A stretch of DNA of 64,000 nt. Source: an uncultured Pseudovibrio sp. Lineage in GTDB: Bacteria > Pseudomonadota > Alphaproteobacteria > Rhizobiales > Stappiaceae. Shown here in pieces: positions 9,626 through 18,747 of this stretch. The stretch spans positions 53,842 through 117,841 of the forward strand of contig CANMBS010000013.1 in assembly GCA_947496145.1 (NCBI GenBank), in the 5' to 3' direction. Numbering within the stretch: position 1 is the stretch's first letter; every line of letters begins with the position of its first letter. The notes below the pieces were generated by a model, which was not told the DNA's origin, ran no database searches, and saw only the letters and a list, made by a program, of their open reading frames with translations. A program made the position numbers and the translations under genes.

Positions 9626-9746
9626 GGGTAATACGGCTTTATCATAGTACTCAGAGTTATGGTGCTTTTCGCAACTATTTCAACGTATTGGCGTTAAATT
9701 CATAAAATGAAGTGTGGCGGGCAGCAGGCTGCCCGCTTTTGCTGTG

Positions 9747-10517
9747 CTATCCTGTTACGACTACGCCACCATCTATCACAAGTGCCTGACTTGTCATCAT
9801 CCGGCTGGCTTTTGACGCTAAAAACAGTGTCGCATCAATGATATCATCCGGTTCGAGGTGCTCTTTCAGGCATTGCTTTTCCAGATGAGCGGCCAGATCT
9901 TCAGGTGTCGCCCATAGTTCTTTCTGCCGTTCTGTGAGAACCCATCCTGGCATCAGTGCATTAACCCGAATATTGTCGGGTCCCAGCTCCCTTGCCAAAG
10001 CGCGTGTCAGACCCATGATCGCTGCCTTTGATGTTTCATAGGCCGGGTATCCGGCGTTCCCCATCATATAAGAGATGGAGGAGAAGTTGATGATGCTTCC
10101 GCCGCCAGCTTCTTTCATTCCCGGCGCTACGGCCTGCGCTGTGAAGAAGTGTGGTCGCAAGTTCACATTCATCGCAGTATCCCATTGATCTGGCGAGAAG
10201 TTTTCAAGAGTGTGGCGGGTATCATTAGCAGCGTTATTTACCAGTATGGTCACCGGACCATGTGTATTTTCAGCTTGCCTGATTGCACCTTGCAATGCGT
10301 CTACATCGCTCACATCACATTGAATAAACAATGGCGCGCGACCGTATTTGCTCTCCATTTGCTTTACAAACTCAGACGCATCAGAACGCTGAACAAAAGC
10401 CACTTTTGCCCCTTGCTGCAAGAAGCCTTCCGTCAGACTTGCGCCAATACCAGCACCTCCTCCGGTAATGAATACGCTTGCATTTTTCAGGTCGTGAAAG
10501 GTGACATGGTTCGACAT
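9747..10517 (-). CDS. Short-chain dehydrogenase/reductase (SDR)
   Basis: This 256-residue protein is a classical SDR that oxidises or reduces a hydroxyl/keto group with NAD(P). It shows the nucleotide motif GGGAGIG at residues 19-25, NNAA at 94-97, the catalytic Ser in INFSSISY, and YETSK with Tyr160 and Lys164. The C-terminus DGGVVVTG is typical. An acidic Asp after beta-strand 2 is not obvious (VQRSD), so NADP or NAD cannot be decided. Sugar dehydrogenases such as bacterial L-arabinose or galactose dehydrogenases look similar, but I would not name a substrate. It is divergent from the TetR gene at 11039 across a 520-bp gap. Confidence 0.87.
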   Translation of the reverse strand: MSNHVTFHDLKNASVFITGGGAGIGASLTEGFLQQGAKVAFVQRSDASEFVKQMESKYGRAPLFIQCDVSDVDALQGAIRQAENTHGPVTILVNNAANDTRHTLENFSPDQWDTAMNVNLRPHFFTAQAVAPGMKEAGGGSIINFSSISYMMGNAGYPAYETSKAAIMGLTRALARELGPDNIRVNALMPGWVLTERQKELWATPEDLAAHLEKQCLKEHLEPDDIIDATLFLASKASRMMTSQALVIDGGVVVTG

Positions 10518-10748
10518 TTATTCCCCCAATCAGAGTTTGATCTCTGAGTCTCATTTGCTATCAATCTAGAGCAGAAAAACGTTTCAGCGATCCGCATTTT
10601 CCTGCAGTTGTCCAGAATTTTAAACCCGACACGATCTGTTCCCATGAAGTTCCGGCGGGTTACATCTGCAGCTGTGCAAACACGCATCTTTCAATAATTA
10701 CAGTATATTAAGATAACATTTGAAAGCAGAATGTGAAGTTGCATCAGT

Positions 10749-10815
10749 TTTGCGTTGTTTTGTAAAACTTTGCGTTTTTTTGAACGGAATACGCAAACTT
10801 ATCGTTGTTTTGCGT
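10749..10815. repeat. Array of four TTTGCGT sites in the SDR-TetR intergenic region
   Basis: TTTGCGT occurs at 10749-10755, 10769-10775, inverted at 10791-10797 (ACGCAAA), and at 10809-10815. The starts are 20, 22 and 18 bp apart, close to two helical turns. The 521-nt gap (10518-11038) otherwise holds AT-rich DNA and no ORF I trust. The array may be an operator cluster for the TetR protein at 11039 or another regulator of the divergent SDR gene. Confidence 0.45.
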
Positions 10816-11038
10816 TTCACAAGCTCTATTGCAAACACAAGCCTGTTTTAGCGGTGAGATGATTACTACACAATGACACATGAAACATATTTGCCGTAAA
10901 GTTCTTCAGGCTTCGCAACTTTTGCAAAGCACACATGTATTCGTCAATTATTTCGTAGCTCACAACAAAGAGATGATATAGTTTGAAACTGCAAAGTTTA
11001 CCCATAAAACAGAATAAACCTCCAGTTGAGTTCACACT

Positions 11039-11707
11039 ATGAAATCATACAGGCCAAAACAAAAAAGAGGCTATGAGGCGGAGCAAAACTTTCTGGAAGC
11101 GGCGAAAACCATTTTTGCTCGGGAAGGGGTCGCGCGAGCACGCATTTCAGACATTGTAGAGCTTGCCGGTTCCTCAACCGGAAATTTTTATTTCCGCTTT
11201 AAAAATAAAGAAATGCTCTTTGAGCGACTGTTCCAGATTTATGAGGAGCAAGCTCGGGCGACGATTCGAGAGATCCGTGATCCAATCGGATCGCTTGAAG
11301 GTGTGATCTACTTTGTGACTGCCCTGAACCAGAAGGTTTTGCAGCGAAACGTCGGGCTTTATCGCGCCGCCCATGAAGTTTCTGCCAAGCAGCCGGAGAT
11401 CTGGCTTCGTTTTCAGCAACTTACTATAGAGACTGCTGACCGTATCGTAGAACTATGCGCAGCCTACAAAGATGAAATACCCGCCGATGACTGGGAGTTG
11501 CATATACGCCGGTGTATTCAGCTTATTACCGGGTTTACGGCAAATCAGGCGATCCGCAACGCTGGCCCGGCCCGTTTTGGAACTCAGGATATGGTTGATA
11601 TGCTGTTTATGGCTGCTATGGGTACTCTTGGACTGGCTCCGCCAGCTGACTTGACCGGGCTACAGCAAAAGGTCGATGGGATACTCAGGCATGAACAATA
11701 TGCTTAG
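11039..11707 (+). CDS. TetR/AcrR-family transcriptional regulator
   Basis: This 222-residue protein has a TetR DNA-binding domain at residues 10-57: the helix-turn-helix RISDIVELAGSSTGNFYFRF ends in the conserved aromatic and phenylalanine pair and is followed by KNKEMLFERL. The C-terminal ligand domain is helical and not closely recognisable. It lies 59 nt upstream of the acyl-CoA ligase gene in the same direction, so it may sense a fatty acid or acyl-CoA and control that gene, as FadR-type TetR proteins do. This link is inferred from position only. The start ATG directly follows TTCACACT with no strong ribosome-binding site. Confidence 0.88.
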   Translation: MKSYRPKQKRGYEAEQNFLEAAKTIFAREGVARARISDIVELAGSSTGNFYFRFKNKEMLFERLFQIYEEQARATIREIRDPIGSLEGVIYFVTALNQKVLQRNVGLYRAAHEVSAKQPEIWLRFQQLTIETADRIVELCAAYKDEIPADDWELHIRRCIQLITGFTANQAIRNAGPARFGTQDMVDMLFMAAMGTLGLAPPADLTGLQQKVDGILRHEQYA

Positions 11708-11766
11708 GGCATAAACTCGGAAAATTATGTAGAGTGCGCGTATAGGTTTTAATTTTGGGAGGAATT

Positions 11767-13404
11767 ATGACTGACACGCTTTATGCTCCGGCGGGAACAC
11801 CAACAACGTTCACCAGACCTGTTGACGTGAATGCCTATACATCTGTGGTCGAAATGTTTGAGGAGACAAACGAGCGTTTCGCAGATCAGGTTGCATTCAC
11901 CAACTTTGGCCAGACACTTACCTATAGCGAGGTCGACGAGAAGTCCCGCGCTGTTGCTGCTTATCTGCAAACCACGCTTGGCCTGAAAAAAGGTGATCGC
12001 GTTGCAATCATGGTTCCGAACATTCTGGCATTCCCGGTTGTGATGTTTGGAATTTTGCGAGCCGGCCTTGTGCAGGTGAATGTGAACCCACTATATACGC
12101 CGCGCGAGCTGAAGCATCAGTTGAATGATGCAGACACAAACACGATTTTTGTATTTTCAGGCTCCACTGATACACTTGCTGAGATCATTGGCGAAACATC
12201 CATTGTGAATGTGATTGTTGCCAATACAGGTGATGCGAGTGGAGCAGAACTCCCCTCCCCAACTACACATGAGATGTTTGCAGAAAAGTACAGCGTGAAT
12301 GATGTTATAGCCCACGGTGCTCATTTAAGTTTTTCTGCACCAGACATCCGGCCAGCGGATCTGATTTACTTGCAGTACACCGGTGGAACCACAGGGCTTT
12401 CAAAAGGGGCTGCGCTTAGTCATGGCAACCTGATTGCAAACCTCATGCAATTTGAAGCAGCAATGGATGGTGTGATGCAAGAGCGTGGTGAAATCATAAT
12501 AACTGCGTTGCCGCTCTATCATATCTTTGCGTTAATGGTGAATTGCCTGACGTTTTATCGATTTGGCGCCCGTAATGTGCTCATTACCAACCCTCGGGAT
12601 ATGCCCGGTTTTGTCGCTGAGCTGAAGAAATGGAAGTTTAGCGTGATCACGGGTGTGAACACGCTTTTGAATGGCCTGCTGCATACTCCCGGCTTTGATC
12701 AGCTTGACTTTAACAAGTACAAGTTTGCCATGGGCGGTGGCTCTGCTATTCAGCGTGCGATTTCGGACAAGTGGAAGCAAGTCACCGGACACCACATCAT
12801 TGAAGGTTACGGACTGAGTGAAACCTCTCCTGTGCTTACGGTAAACCCATTTGACAGCACTGAGTTTTCAGAGACGGTTGGTCAGGCTTTACCACAGACT
12901 GAAATCCGCTTGCTGGATGCTGAGGATAATGAGGTTGAGCGAGGTCAGGCTGGCGAACTTTGTGCACGCGGCCCGCAAATTATGCAGGGGTACTGGCGCA
13001 GGCCGGAAGCTACAGCGGCTGCCATGACAGCTGATGGTTTCTTCCGCACCGGTGATGTGGCCATCATGGACAAACACAATAACTTCAAGATCGTGGACCG
13101 TAAAAAGGACATGTTGCTTGTTTCCGGGTTCAACGTTTATCCGGCGGAGGTTGAAGCAGTTATTGCAGAGGTTTCCGGTGTTGTTGAAGTTGCTGTTGCA
13201 GGCACGTCAGATGAGCGTACCGGAGAAGCGGTGAAAGCGTTTGTGGTGCGCAACAGTGAAGACGTTACGCCTGATCGTATTCGGGAGTACTGCTCCAAGG
13301 CTCTGGCGGCTTATAAGGTACCCAAGCACGTGGAATTTCTTGATGAACTTCCAAAGTCAACGGTCGGCAAAATCTTACGGCGAGAGCTTCGCGATCACTC
13401 TTAG
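11767..13404 (+). CDS. fadD: Long-chain fatty acid--CoA ligase (AMP-forming)
   Basis: This 545-residue enzyme activates fatty acids to acyl-CoA through an acyl-adenylate. Motifs in order: the P-loop YTGGTTGLSKGA (about residue 203), GYGLSETSPV (about 349), DGFFRTGDVA (about 426), KDMLLVSGFNVYPAEVE (about 449) and the catalytic-lysine region PKSTVGKILRRE at the C-terminus. The ATG at 11767 follows GGGAGG by 6 nt; the longer frame beginning with TTG at 11755 overlaps that site and is unlikely. The preceding TetR gene probably regulates it. Chain-length preference cannot be read from sequence, and other AMP-forming ligases share these motifs. Confidence 0.88.
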   Translation: MTDTLYAPAGTPTTFTRPVDVNAYTSVVEMFEETNERFADQVAFTNFGQTLTYSEVDEKSRAVAAYLQTTLGLKKGDRVAIMVPNILAFPVVMFGILRAGLVQVNVNPLYTPRELKHQLNDADTNTIFVFSGSTDTLAEIIGETSIVNVIVANTGDASGAELPSPTTHEMFAEKYSVNDVIAHGAHLSFSAPDIRPADLIYLQYTGGTTGLSKGAALSHGNLIANLMQFEAAMDGVMQERGEIIITALPLYHIFALMVNCLTFYRFGARNVLITNPRDMPGFVAELKKWKFSVITGVNTLLNGLLHTPGFDQLDFNKYKFAMGGGSAIQRAISDKWKQVTGHHIIEGYGLSETSPVLTVNPFDSTEFSETVGQALPQTEIRLLDAEDNEVERGQAGELCARGPQIMQGYWRRPEATAAAMTADGFFRTGDVAIMDKHNNFKIVDRKKDMLLVSGFNVYPAEVEAVIAEVSGVVEVAVAGTSDERTGEAVKAFVVRNSEDVTPDRIREYCSKALAAYKVPKHVEFLDELPKSTVGKILRRELRDHS

Positions 13405-13443
13405 AGCTTGTTGTGTTCATTCGTATTCACGCCTCAAGCTCTA
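13402..13443 (+). terminator. Stem-loop overlapping the fadD stop codon
   Basis: TAGAGCTTG at 13402-13410 pairs perfectly with CAAGCTCTA at 13435-13443 (9 bp, 24-nt loop), beginning in the fadD stop codon. No long T-run follows, so this is only a possible 3' end of the fadD transcript. Confidence 0.35.
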
Positions 13444-13515
13444 ACATCATTATTTTGAGAGAACTCTTATCATTTGATTGAATTCAACGCTCTAAGGTAT
13501 GTGGGCGAATACAAA

Positions 13516-13548
13516 AAGAAGCCGCAGTCTGAATACCTGCGGCTTCTT
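13516..13548 (-). terminator. Rho-independent terminator of the DUF1330 gene
   Basis: AAGAAGCCGCAG (13516-13527) and CTGCGGCTTCTT (13537-13548) form a perfect 12-bp stem with a 9-nt loop. On the minus strand the stem is followed by TTT, and it starts 28 nt after the DUF1330 stop codon. It may also stop readthrough from fadD. Confidence 0.8.
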
Positions 13549-13575
13549 CCGTTTCAGTTTCAGATCAACCGAAGT

Positions 13576-13863
13576 TCAGGCTCCTTCAACGATCAATATA
13601 TTGGCAATACCTGCGTTTTCGCGATGCTTCCTAGCTGCCTGATATTCTGCGCTGTTGTAGCATGCCATTGCGGTTTCCATATCTTCAAACTCAATCACCA
13701 CGTTACGCGGATGATTTGTCCCTTCCAGATCTTCGAACCTGCCGCCCCGTGCCAGAACATTAGCATTATATTTCTTAAATGCCTCTGACGCGCCGTCGGC
13801 ATATCGTTTATATGGTTCGGGATCGGTGACAGTGACCTGCGCAACCCAATAGGCTTTTGGCAT
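13576..13863 (-). CDS. DUF1330 domain protein
   Basis: This 95-residue protein is a small dimeric alpha-beta-barrel-type protein of the DUF1330 family. It shows the family pattern AYWVAQVTVTDPEPYKRYA at the N-terminus, ARGGRFEDLEG in the middle, and VVIEFEDMETAMACYNSAEYQAA near the end. No catalytic role is established for the family. It is closed off by a terminator at 13516-13548 and sits 77 nt upstream of the terminator-bearing end of the NCS1 permease gene, so it is probably its own transcript rather than part of the pyrimidine cluster. Confidence 0.85.
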   Translation of the reverse strand: MPKAYWVAQVTVTDPEPYKRYADGASEAFKKYNANVLARGGRFEDLEGTNHPRNVVIEFEDMETAMACYNSAEYQAARKHRENAGIANILIVEGA

Positions 13864-13880
13864 ATTCTTTTCCTTTGAAC

Positions 13881-13910
13881 AAAAAAGGAAGCGGCGTTGA
13901 GGTCGCCGCT
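13881..13910 (-). terminator. Rho-independent terminator of the permease-hydrolase operon
   Basis: On the minus strand AGCGGCG, a 7-nt loop and CGCCGCT (13910-13890) are followed by TCCTTTTTT. It lies 31 nt after the NCS1 permease stop, which marks the end of the leftward operon that begins at 18390. Confidence 0.75.
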
Positions 13911-13940
13911 CCCGCGCTTAATTGCAGTTGATCTGTCGCA

Positions 13941-15440
13941 TCACTTATTCAGAATTTTAGCCAGAACCAGATAAGCAATACCTGCAACAAACAGCCCTAC
14001 GAACCATGCGTATGTGTAAAGCGTTGCAAAGAGCGGTGAGACCTCGCTGGCAAGACCGACACCGTGCAGGAAGCCGGGCAGGTTTGGCAGGATACCAATC
14101 ACCAATGCCAGCACGCCTGCCCAGTTCCAGCCATTTGAACCAGAATAGATGCCGTTGTTTCGGAACAAGTCCTCAACATTGAGCTTGGTTTTACGCAGCA
14201 GGTAATAGTCTGCAAGCATGATCCCTGCAATTGGACCCAGCAGTGCAGAGTAAGCGATCAACCAGCCGATGATGTGATTCACGAGGATCCAGGGGAACAT
14301 CACCAGACCAATCAATGCTGTGATGTAGCCCCCCATCCGCAGATTGATGGCCTTTGGTGCGAGATTGGAAAACCCGTGTGCAGGGGCTACAACGTTTGCT
14401 GCCAGATTGGTTGTCAGTGTCGCAACGATAAGCGCAAACAGGGCAACGATGATGCTTATGCCCCCCATTTTCTCAGCAAGCGCGATTGGGTCCCAGATTG
14501 CTTCTCCAAAGATGACAACGGTTGCGGATGTCACCGCTGAAGCGATGAACGCAAACAGGGCCATTGGGATCGGCAAGCCAACGGCCTGCCCCATAAACTG
14601 GTCCCTCTGACTTTTTGCATAACGTGTAAAGTCGGGAATATTCAGTGCAAGAGTTGCCCAGAAGCCAACCATACCTGTCAGGCTTGGCCAGAAGACCACC
14701 CAGAACTGACCTTCCTTTGGCTGGCCTTCGGCAAACTGACTTGGTGTTGACAACATTGCGCCAAAACCACCTGCATTCATGTAGGCCCATGCGAGCAGCG
14801 CAAGGCCCATGGCAAGCAGAAACGGCGCGGCATAGGTTTCCAGCCAGCGAATGGATTCCGTGCCGTTTTTGATGAAGTAAAGATGCAGCCCCCAAAATGC
14901 CAGAAAACAGACGAACTGTCCTGCATTGATTCCAAGGACTGGCAGGGGATCACCTACAAGTGCCCCGTTCATCAAGGTATTCAAGATCACATAGATCGCA
15001 GAACCGCCGACCCAGGTTTGAATACCGAACCAGCCACAGGCGACAACGCCACGCGCAACTGCCGGAATTTTTGCGCCAACCGGACCAAATGAAGAGCGCA
15101 GCAGAACCGGAAACGGAATGCCATACTTGGTTCCGGCATGGCCCACCAGCACCATGGGAATAAGCACAATCGCATTGGCCAGCAGGATGGTCATTACGGC
15201 CTGATCCCAGCTCATGCCTGCACCAATCAGATAGGAGGCAAGCATATAGGTTGGAATACACACCACCATACCCACCCAAAGGGCAGAAATGGAAACCCAG
15301 TTCCATGTGCGTGCAACAGGTGCTGTTGGCAGCTGGTCTTCATTGTAAAGCTCAGCATCAATACCCACAAGCTCTTGATGAATAATACCAAACTCGTCCG
15401 GAACAGTGTTACCGGCGGAGCCCAGAGTTGAATCCGACAT
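13941..15440 (-). CDS. NCS1-family nucleobase/hydantoin:cation symporter
   Basis: This 499-residue protein is a twelve-segment transporter of the NCS1 family, whose members import cytosine, uracil, allantoin or hydantoins with a cation. Family features seen: RTWNWVSISALWVGM at the first membrane helix, the glycine-rich GTKYGIPFPVLLRSSFG at about residue 100, and GWFGIQTWVGG at about 135. The cytosolic tail is short. It is the third gene of an operon with dihydropyrimidinase and beta-ureidopropionase, which suggests uracil, thymine or a hydantoin as cargo. A hairpin at 15540-15567 lies in the 190-nt gap before it. Confidence 0.9.
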   Translation of the reverse strand: MSDSTLGSAGNTVPDEFGIIHQELVGIDAELYNEDQLPTAPVARTWNWVSISALWVGMVVCIPTYMLASYLIGAGMSWDQAVMTILLANAIVLIPMVLVGHAGTKYGIPFPVLLRSSFGPVGAKIPAVARGVVACGWFGIQTWVGGSAIYVILNTLMNGALVGDPLPVLGINAGQFVCFLAFWGLHLYFIKNGTESIRWLETYAAPFLLAMGLALLAWAYMNAGGFGAMLSTPSQFAEGQPKEGQFWVVFWPSLTGMVGFWATLALNIPDFTRYAKSQRDQFMGQAVGLPIPMALFAFIASAVTSATVVIFGEAIWDPIALAEKMGGISIIVALFALIVATLTTNLAANVVAPAHGFSNLAPKAINLRMGGYITALIGLVMFPWILVNHIIGWLIAYSALLGPIAGIMLADYYLLRKTKLNVEDLFRNNGIYSGSNGWNWAGVLALVIGILPNLPGFLHGVGLASEVSPLFATLYTYAWFVGLFVAGIAYLVLAKILNK

Positions 15441-15539
15441 CGGATAGTTCCCCCTCAGCTATATGAAAGCAACGGCCCCCTGAAAGCATTACCGCTGCTT
15501 GTTATGGCTGACCCCCGCACCCCACGAGGGCCTGCATAC

Positions 15540-15567
15540 GCATGAAGCGCACATATGCACTTCATGC
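15540..15567 (-). other. Intercistronic stem-loop
   Basis: GCATGAAG (15540-15547) pairs with CTTCATGC (15560-15567), with a 12-nt loop. It lies between the dihydropyrimidinase stop and the permease start and could protect or process the mRNA so that the enzymes and the transporter are made in different amounts. No T-run is present, so termination is less likely. Confidence 0.4.
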
Positions 15568-15630
15568 CAGGACACTTTCGCTTAGCGTTTGCAAACCTGA
15601 TGATGGGTCAGGCGCTTCAATTCAATTTGC

Positions 15631-17085
15631 TTACACACCAGCTGGCATCAGCTCAGGGCGACGCTCAACTTTACGAGGTGCTGTAATCTCTTTCCATCTG
15701 GACAAGGCAGCGCCGACCGGAGCATTTGGTTTACGGCCAACAAACTCGCCATGGCCCGGCTCTGTTTTGACCGTGCTTTCTTCAACCGCGACTTTCCCGC
15801 GTGTAAGCGTAAAGCGCGGTAACCCGATGACTTCCTTGCCTTCAAACACGTTGTACTCGACGCTGGATTGCTGGTTTTTAGAGGTGATGGTTTTGGACCG
15901 ATTGGGGTCCCAGACCACGATATCAGCGTCTGCGCCTTCCAAAATTGCACCCTTTTTGGGGTACATATTCAGTATCTTGGCGATATTGGTGGACGTGACT
16001 GCAACAAACTCATTCATGGTCAGGCGGCCTGTGCGGACACCTGCTGACCATAACATGGGCATGCGATCTTCCAGACCGCCTGTGCCGTTCGGGATTTTGG
16101 TGAAATCGCCAACCCCAAAGCGCTTTTGCTCCACTGTAAAGGCGCAGTGATCGGTGGCAACCACTTGCAGAGAGCCAGCTTGCAAACCTGCCCACAAGCT
16201 GTCCTGATGCATCTTGTTACGGAAGGGAGGAGACATGACACGCTGTGCTGCATGGTCCCAGCTCGGGTTGGCATATTCACTTTCATCCAGCGTTAAATGC
16301 TGAATAAGCGGTTCACCGTAAACGCGCATTCCTTTTTGACGGGCGCGGCGGATCGCTTCATGGGCCTGCTCGCAACTTGCATGCACAATATATAAGGGTA
16401 CACCTGCCATATCGGCGATCATGATTGCGCGGTTGGCTGCTTCGCCTTCCACTTCTGGCGGGCGAGAGTAAGCGTGCGCTTCAGGGCCGTTATTGCCTTC
16501 GTCCAGCAGCTTTTGCTGCATGGTGGCGACCACGTCTCCATTTTCGGCATGGACAAGAGGCATCGCCCCAAGAGCTGCACAACGCTGGAAGGATGCGAAC
16601 ATCTCGTCATCATCAACCATCAGAGCGCCTTTATAAGCCATGAAGTGCTTAAAGGTGTTGATGCCGCGATCAACCACCTCCTGCATCTCATTAAAAATCT
16701 GCTCGCTCCACCAGGTAACCGCCATGTGGTAGGAATAGTCGGAGCAGGCTGCCCCTGATTTTTGCTGCCAGATGGCAAGCGCTTCCATCATGGACTGACC
16801 GGGCTCAGGCAGGCAGAAATCAACCACCATGGTGGTTCCGCCCGCAAGGCCAGCTCTTGTTCCGATTTCAAAATTGTCTGCGGAATGCGTTCCCATAAAC
16901 GGCATTTCCAGATGAACGTGCGGGTCAATACCACCGGGTAAGACGTAGCATCCGTCTGCATCCAGTGTCTCGTTGCCTGTGAGGTTTTCACCAATAGCGG
17001 TGATTTTGCCGCCTTCAACAAGCACATCTGATTTGTAGGTTCTGTCGGCTGTTACAATGGTGCCGCCTTTAATAACTGTAGACAT
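15631..17085 (-). CDS. hydA: Dihydropyrimidinase / D-hydantoinase
   Basis: This 484-residue cyclic amidohydrolase opens the ring of 5,6-dihydrouracil or dihydrothymine (and 5-substituted hydantoins) to N-carbamoyl-beta-amino acids. The dinuclear metal site is visible: His56 and His58 in DPHVHLE, the lysine carbamylated in the family, Lys152 in MAYKGAL, HAENGD, YIVHASCEQA, and the aspartate in ATDHCAF. The length matches known dihydropyrimidinases. It lies 33 nt downstream of the beta-ureidopropionase gene, so both steps after pyrimidine reduction are co-transcribed. No reductase of the PreTA type is next to it, which is unusual for a complete pathway and matters for the F420 hypothesis. Confidence 0.93.
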   Translation of the reverse strand: MSTVIKGGTIVTADRTYKSDVLVEGGKITAIGENLTGNETLDADGCYVLPGGIDPHVHLEMPFMGTHSADNFEIGTRAGLAGGTTMVVDFCLPEPGQSMMEALAIWQQKSGAACSDYSYHMAVTWWSEQIFNEMQEVVDRGINTFKHFMAYKGALMVDDDEMFASFQRCAALGAMPLVHAENGDVVATMQQKLLDEGNNGPEAHAYSRPPEVEGEAANRAIMIADMAGVPLYIVHASCEQAHEAIRRARQKGMRVYGEPLIQHLTLDESEYANPSWDHAAQRVMSPPFRNKMHQDSLWAGLQAGSLQVVATDHCAFTVEQKRFGVGDFTKIPNGTGGLEDRMPMLWSAGVRTGRLTMNEFVAVTSTNIAKILNMYPKKGAILEGADADIVVWDPNRSKTITSKNQQSSVEYNVFEGKEVIGLPRFTLTRGKVAVEESTVKTEPGHGEFVGRKPNAPVGAALSRWKEITAPRKVERRPELMPAGV

Positions 17086-17118
17086 TTGCGTCTCTCAACT
17101 CATTAAAATAAAAAGGAT

Positions 17119-18390
17119 TTATTCGGCTGGCTCAGTGGTGTCCTGCTCAATTGATGCGTATTCGAGCACTGCATGGAACAAAACATCTGCTCCTGCTGTC
17201 GCCCATTCCTTTGAAATTTCTTCATCTTCGTTATGACTTAAACCATCCACACAAGGGCACATAATCATTGCCGTCGGAGCCACACGGTTGATCCAGCAGG
17301 CATCATGACCTGCCCCGGAAATAATATTGCGATGTGAGTAGTTCAGACGTTCTGCGGCATTGCGGACAGCAGAAACACAGCCTTCATCGAAGGTGACCGG
17401 ATCAAAGTGACCAACGGGCTCAATTTCAATTTCCAGTCCAAGGGCTTCCGCAATCTCTGGCGCTTCTGCTTCAAGCTTCGCCTTCATGCCATCGAGCACA
17501 TTTTGATGCGGAGAGCGGAAGTCGATGGTGAAAACGGTTTTGCCGGGGATCACGTTACGGCTGTTCGGATAGACATCACAATGTCCGATCGCGCCAACGG
17601 CTTCGGGCTGATTTTCCATAGCGATCTGATGCACAAGTTCGGTGATACGCGCCATGCCGAGACCCGCATTGCGTCTCATAGGCATGGGTGTGGACCCGGT
17701 GTGGCTGTCTTTACCTGTGAGTGTAACCTGCAACCACCACAGACCCTGCCCGTGCGTGACGACACCGATATCTTTTTGTTCTATCTCAAGAATTGGTCCC
17801 TGCTCAATGTGCAATTCAAACATTGCATGGAGTTTGCGCTGGCCCACAGGTTCATCACCCACATATCCGATACGCTTCAGCTCATCGCCGAATTTTTTGC
17901 CCTCAGCATCTTCGCGATCATAAGCCCAGTCCTGCGTATGCATGCCAGCAAAAACGCCAGAGGCCAGCATGGCAGGTGCGAAGCGGGTTCCCTCTTCGTT
18001 TGTCCAGTTCACAACCTCGATGGAACGTTTTGTTTTTATGCCGCGCTCACGCATAGAACGGATAACTTCAAGACCAGCCAACACACCAAGGACACCATCA
18101 TATCTTCCGCCGGTGGGCTGTGTATCCAGATGCGAGCCGATCATGATCGGGTCCAGCGCCGGGTCTTCTCCTTCCAAACGGGCAAACATGTTTCCCATGC
18201 TGTCGACATGCATTTTCATGCCTTCAGCCTCGCACCATGTGGTGAACAGTTTCCGGCCCTCGGCATCTTCATCAGTGAGCGTTTGCCTGTTATTGCCACC
18301 GCGAACGCCGGGTCCGATCTGCGCCATATCCATCAGGCTTTGCCACAATCTGTCGCCATTAATACGATGATTTGAGCCGAGTTTACTCAT
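17119..18390 (-). CDS. Beta-ureidopropionase / N-carbamoyl amino acid amidohydrolase (M20 Zn-dependent)
   Basis: This 423-residue enzyme hydrolyses the N-carbamoyl group to free amino acid (beta-alanine from uracil), CO2 and ammonia. It has the M20/allantoate-amidohydrolase layout: GSHLDTQPTGGRYDGVLG with His87 and Asp98, NEEGTRFAP with Glu132/133, ELHIEQGPILE with His194, the dimerisation-domain residues DSHTGSTPM, and GAGHDACWI and DGLSHNEDE near the end. In this family allantoate hydrolases, L-carbamoylases and beta-ureidopropionases look alike; the neighbouring dihydropyrimidinase favours the last. It is first in the operon, with GGGAG 9 nt before the ATG. Confidence 0.88.
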   Translation of the reverse strand: MSKLGSNHRINGDRLWQSLMDMAQIGPGVRGGNNRQTLTDEDAEGRKLFTTWCEAEGMKMHVDSMGNMFARLEGEDPALDPIMIGSHLDTQPTGGRYDGVLGVLAGLEVIRSMRERGIKTKRSIEVVNWTNEEGTRFAPAMLASGVFAGMHTQDWAYDREDAEGKKFGDELKRIGYVGDEPVGQRKLHAMFELHIEQGPILEIEQKDIGVVTHGQGLWWLQVTLTGKDSHTGSTPMPMRRNAGLGMARITELVHQIAMENQPEAVGAIGHCDVYPNSRNVIPGKTVFTIDFRSPHQNVLDGMKAKLEAEAPEIAEALGLEIEIEPVGHFDPVTFDEGCVSAVRNAAERLNYSHRNIISGAGHDACWINRVAPTAMIMCPCVDGLSHNEDEEISKEWATAGADVLFHAVLEYASIEQDTTEPAE

Positions 18391-18731
18391 AGTTCTCTCC
18401 CAATAACGCCTTCACGACGCTGTTTTATTTATCAATCCCGCACTTGCGCTTTAAAAATACAACAGAATTCATAGTAATTACGCTCCACCCAAAACCTGTG
18501 GTGCGCAAGTATTTTGAGGATTTTAAAAAGCTCTCGCTATAAATTTCCAGCTTTCTCACAATTGCCCGGCACTTACTGACCAAACAAGTAAACCAGAAAC
18601 AATCGACCCACCCCAAAGATCATTTCGACATCTGATAGTGGAATAGATGTAGCTGACATATTTTACGCAAATCAAGCTGTTAAATTACAGAGGAAATCTT
18701 AGATATCGCCCTCCCAAAACTCAGGGTAAAT

Positions 18732-18747
18732 TGGACCAAACAGTCAA
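18732..18747. promoter_or_regulatory. RutR-like operator candidate
   Basis: TGGACCAAACAGTCAA matches 12 of 14 specified bases of the E. coli RutR site TTGACCA-N2-TGGTCAA, with the correct 2-bp spacer. It lies between the leftward catabolic operon and the rightward F420 operon, whose last gene encodes a RutR-like protein. The consensus is recalled from the E. coli literature. Confidence 0.5.

Noticed and set aside
11767..13404. Linking the acyl-CoA ligase to the pyrimidine/F420 cluster
   Set aside because: A terminator pair and the DUF1330 gene lie between them, and the ligase has its own adjacent TetR gene.
17407..18375. ORF opposite the beta-ureidopropionase gene
   Set aside because: Antisense to a frame with all catalytic motifs; no start signal and no known motifs.
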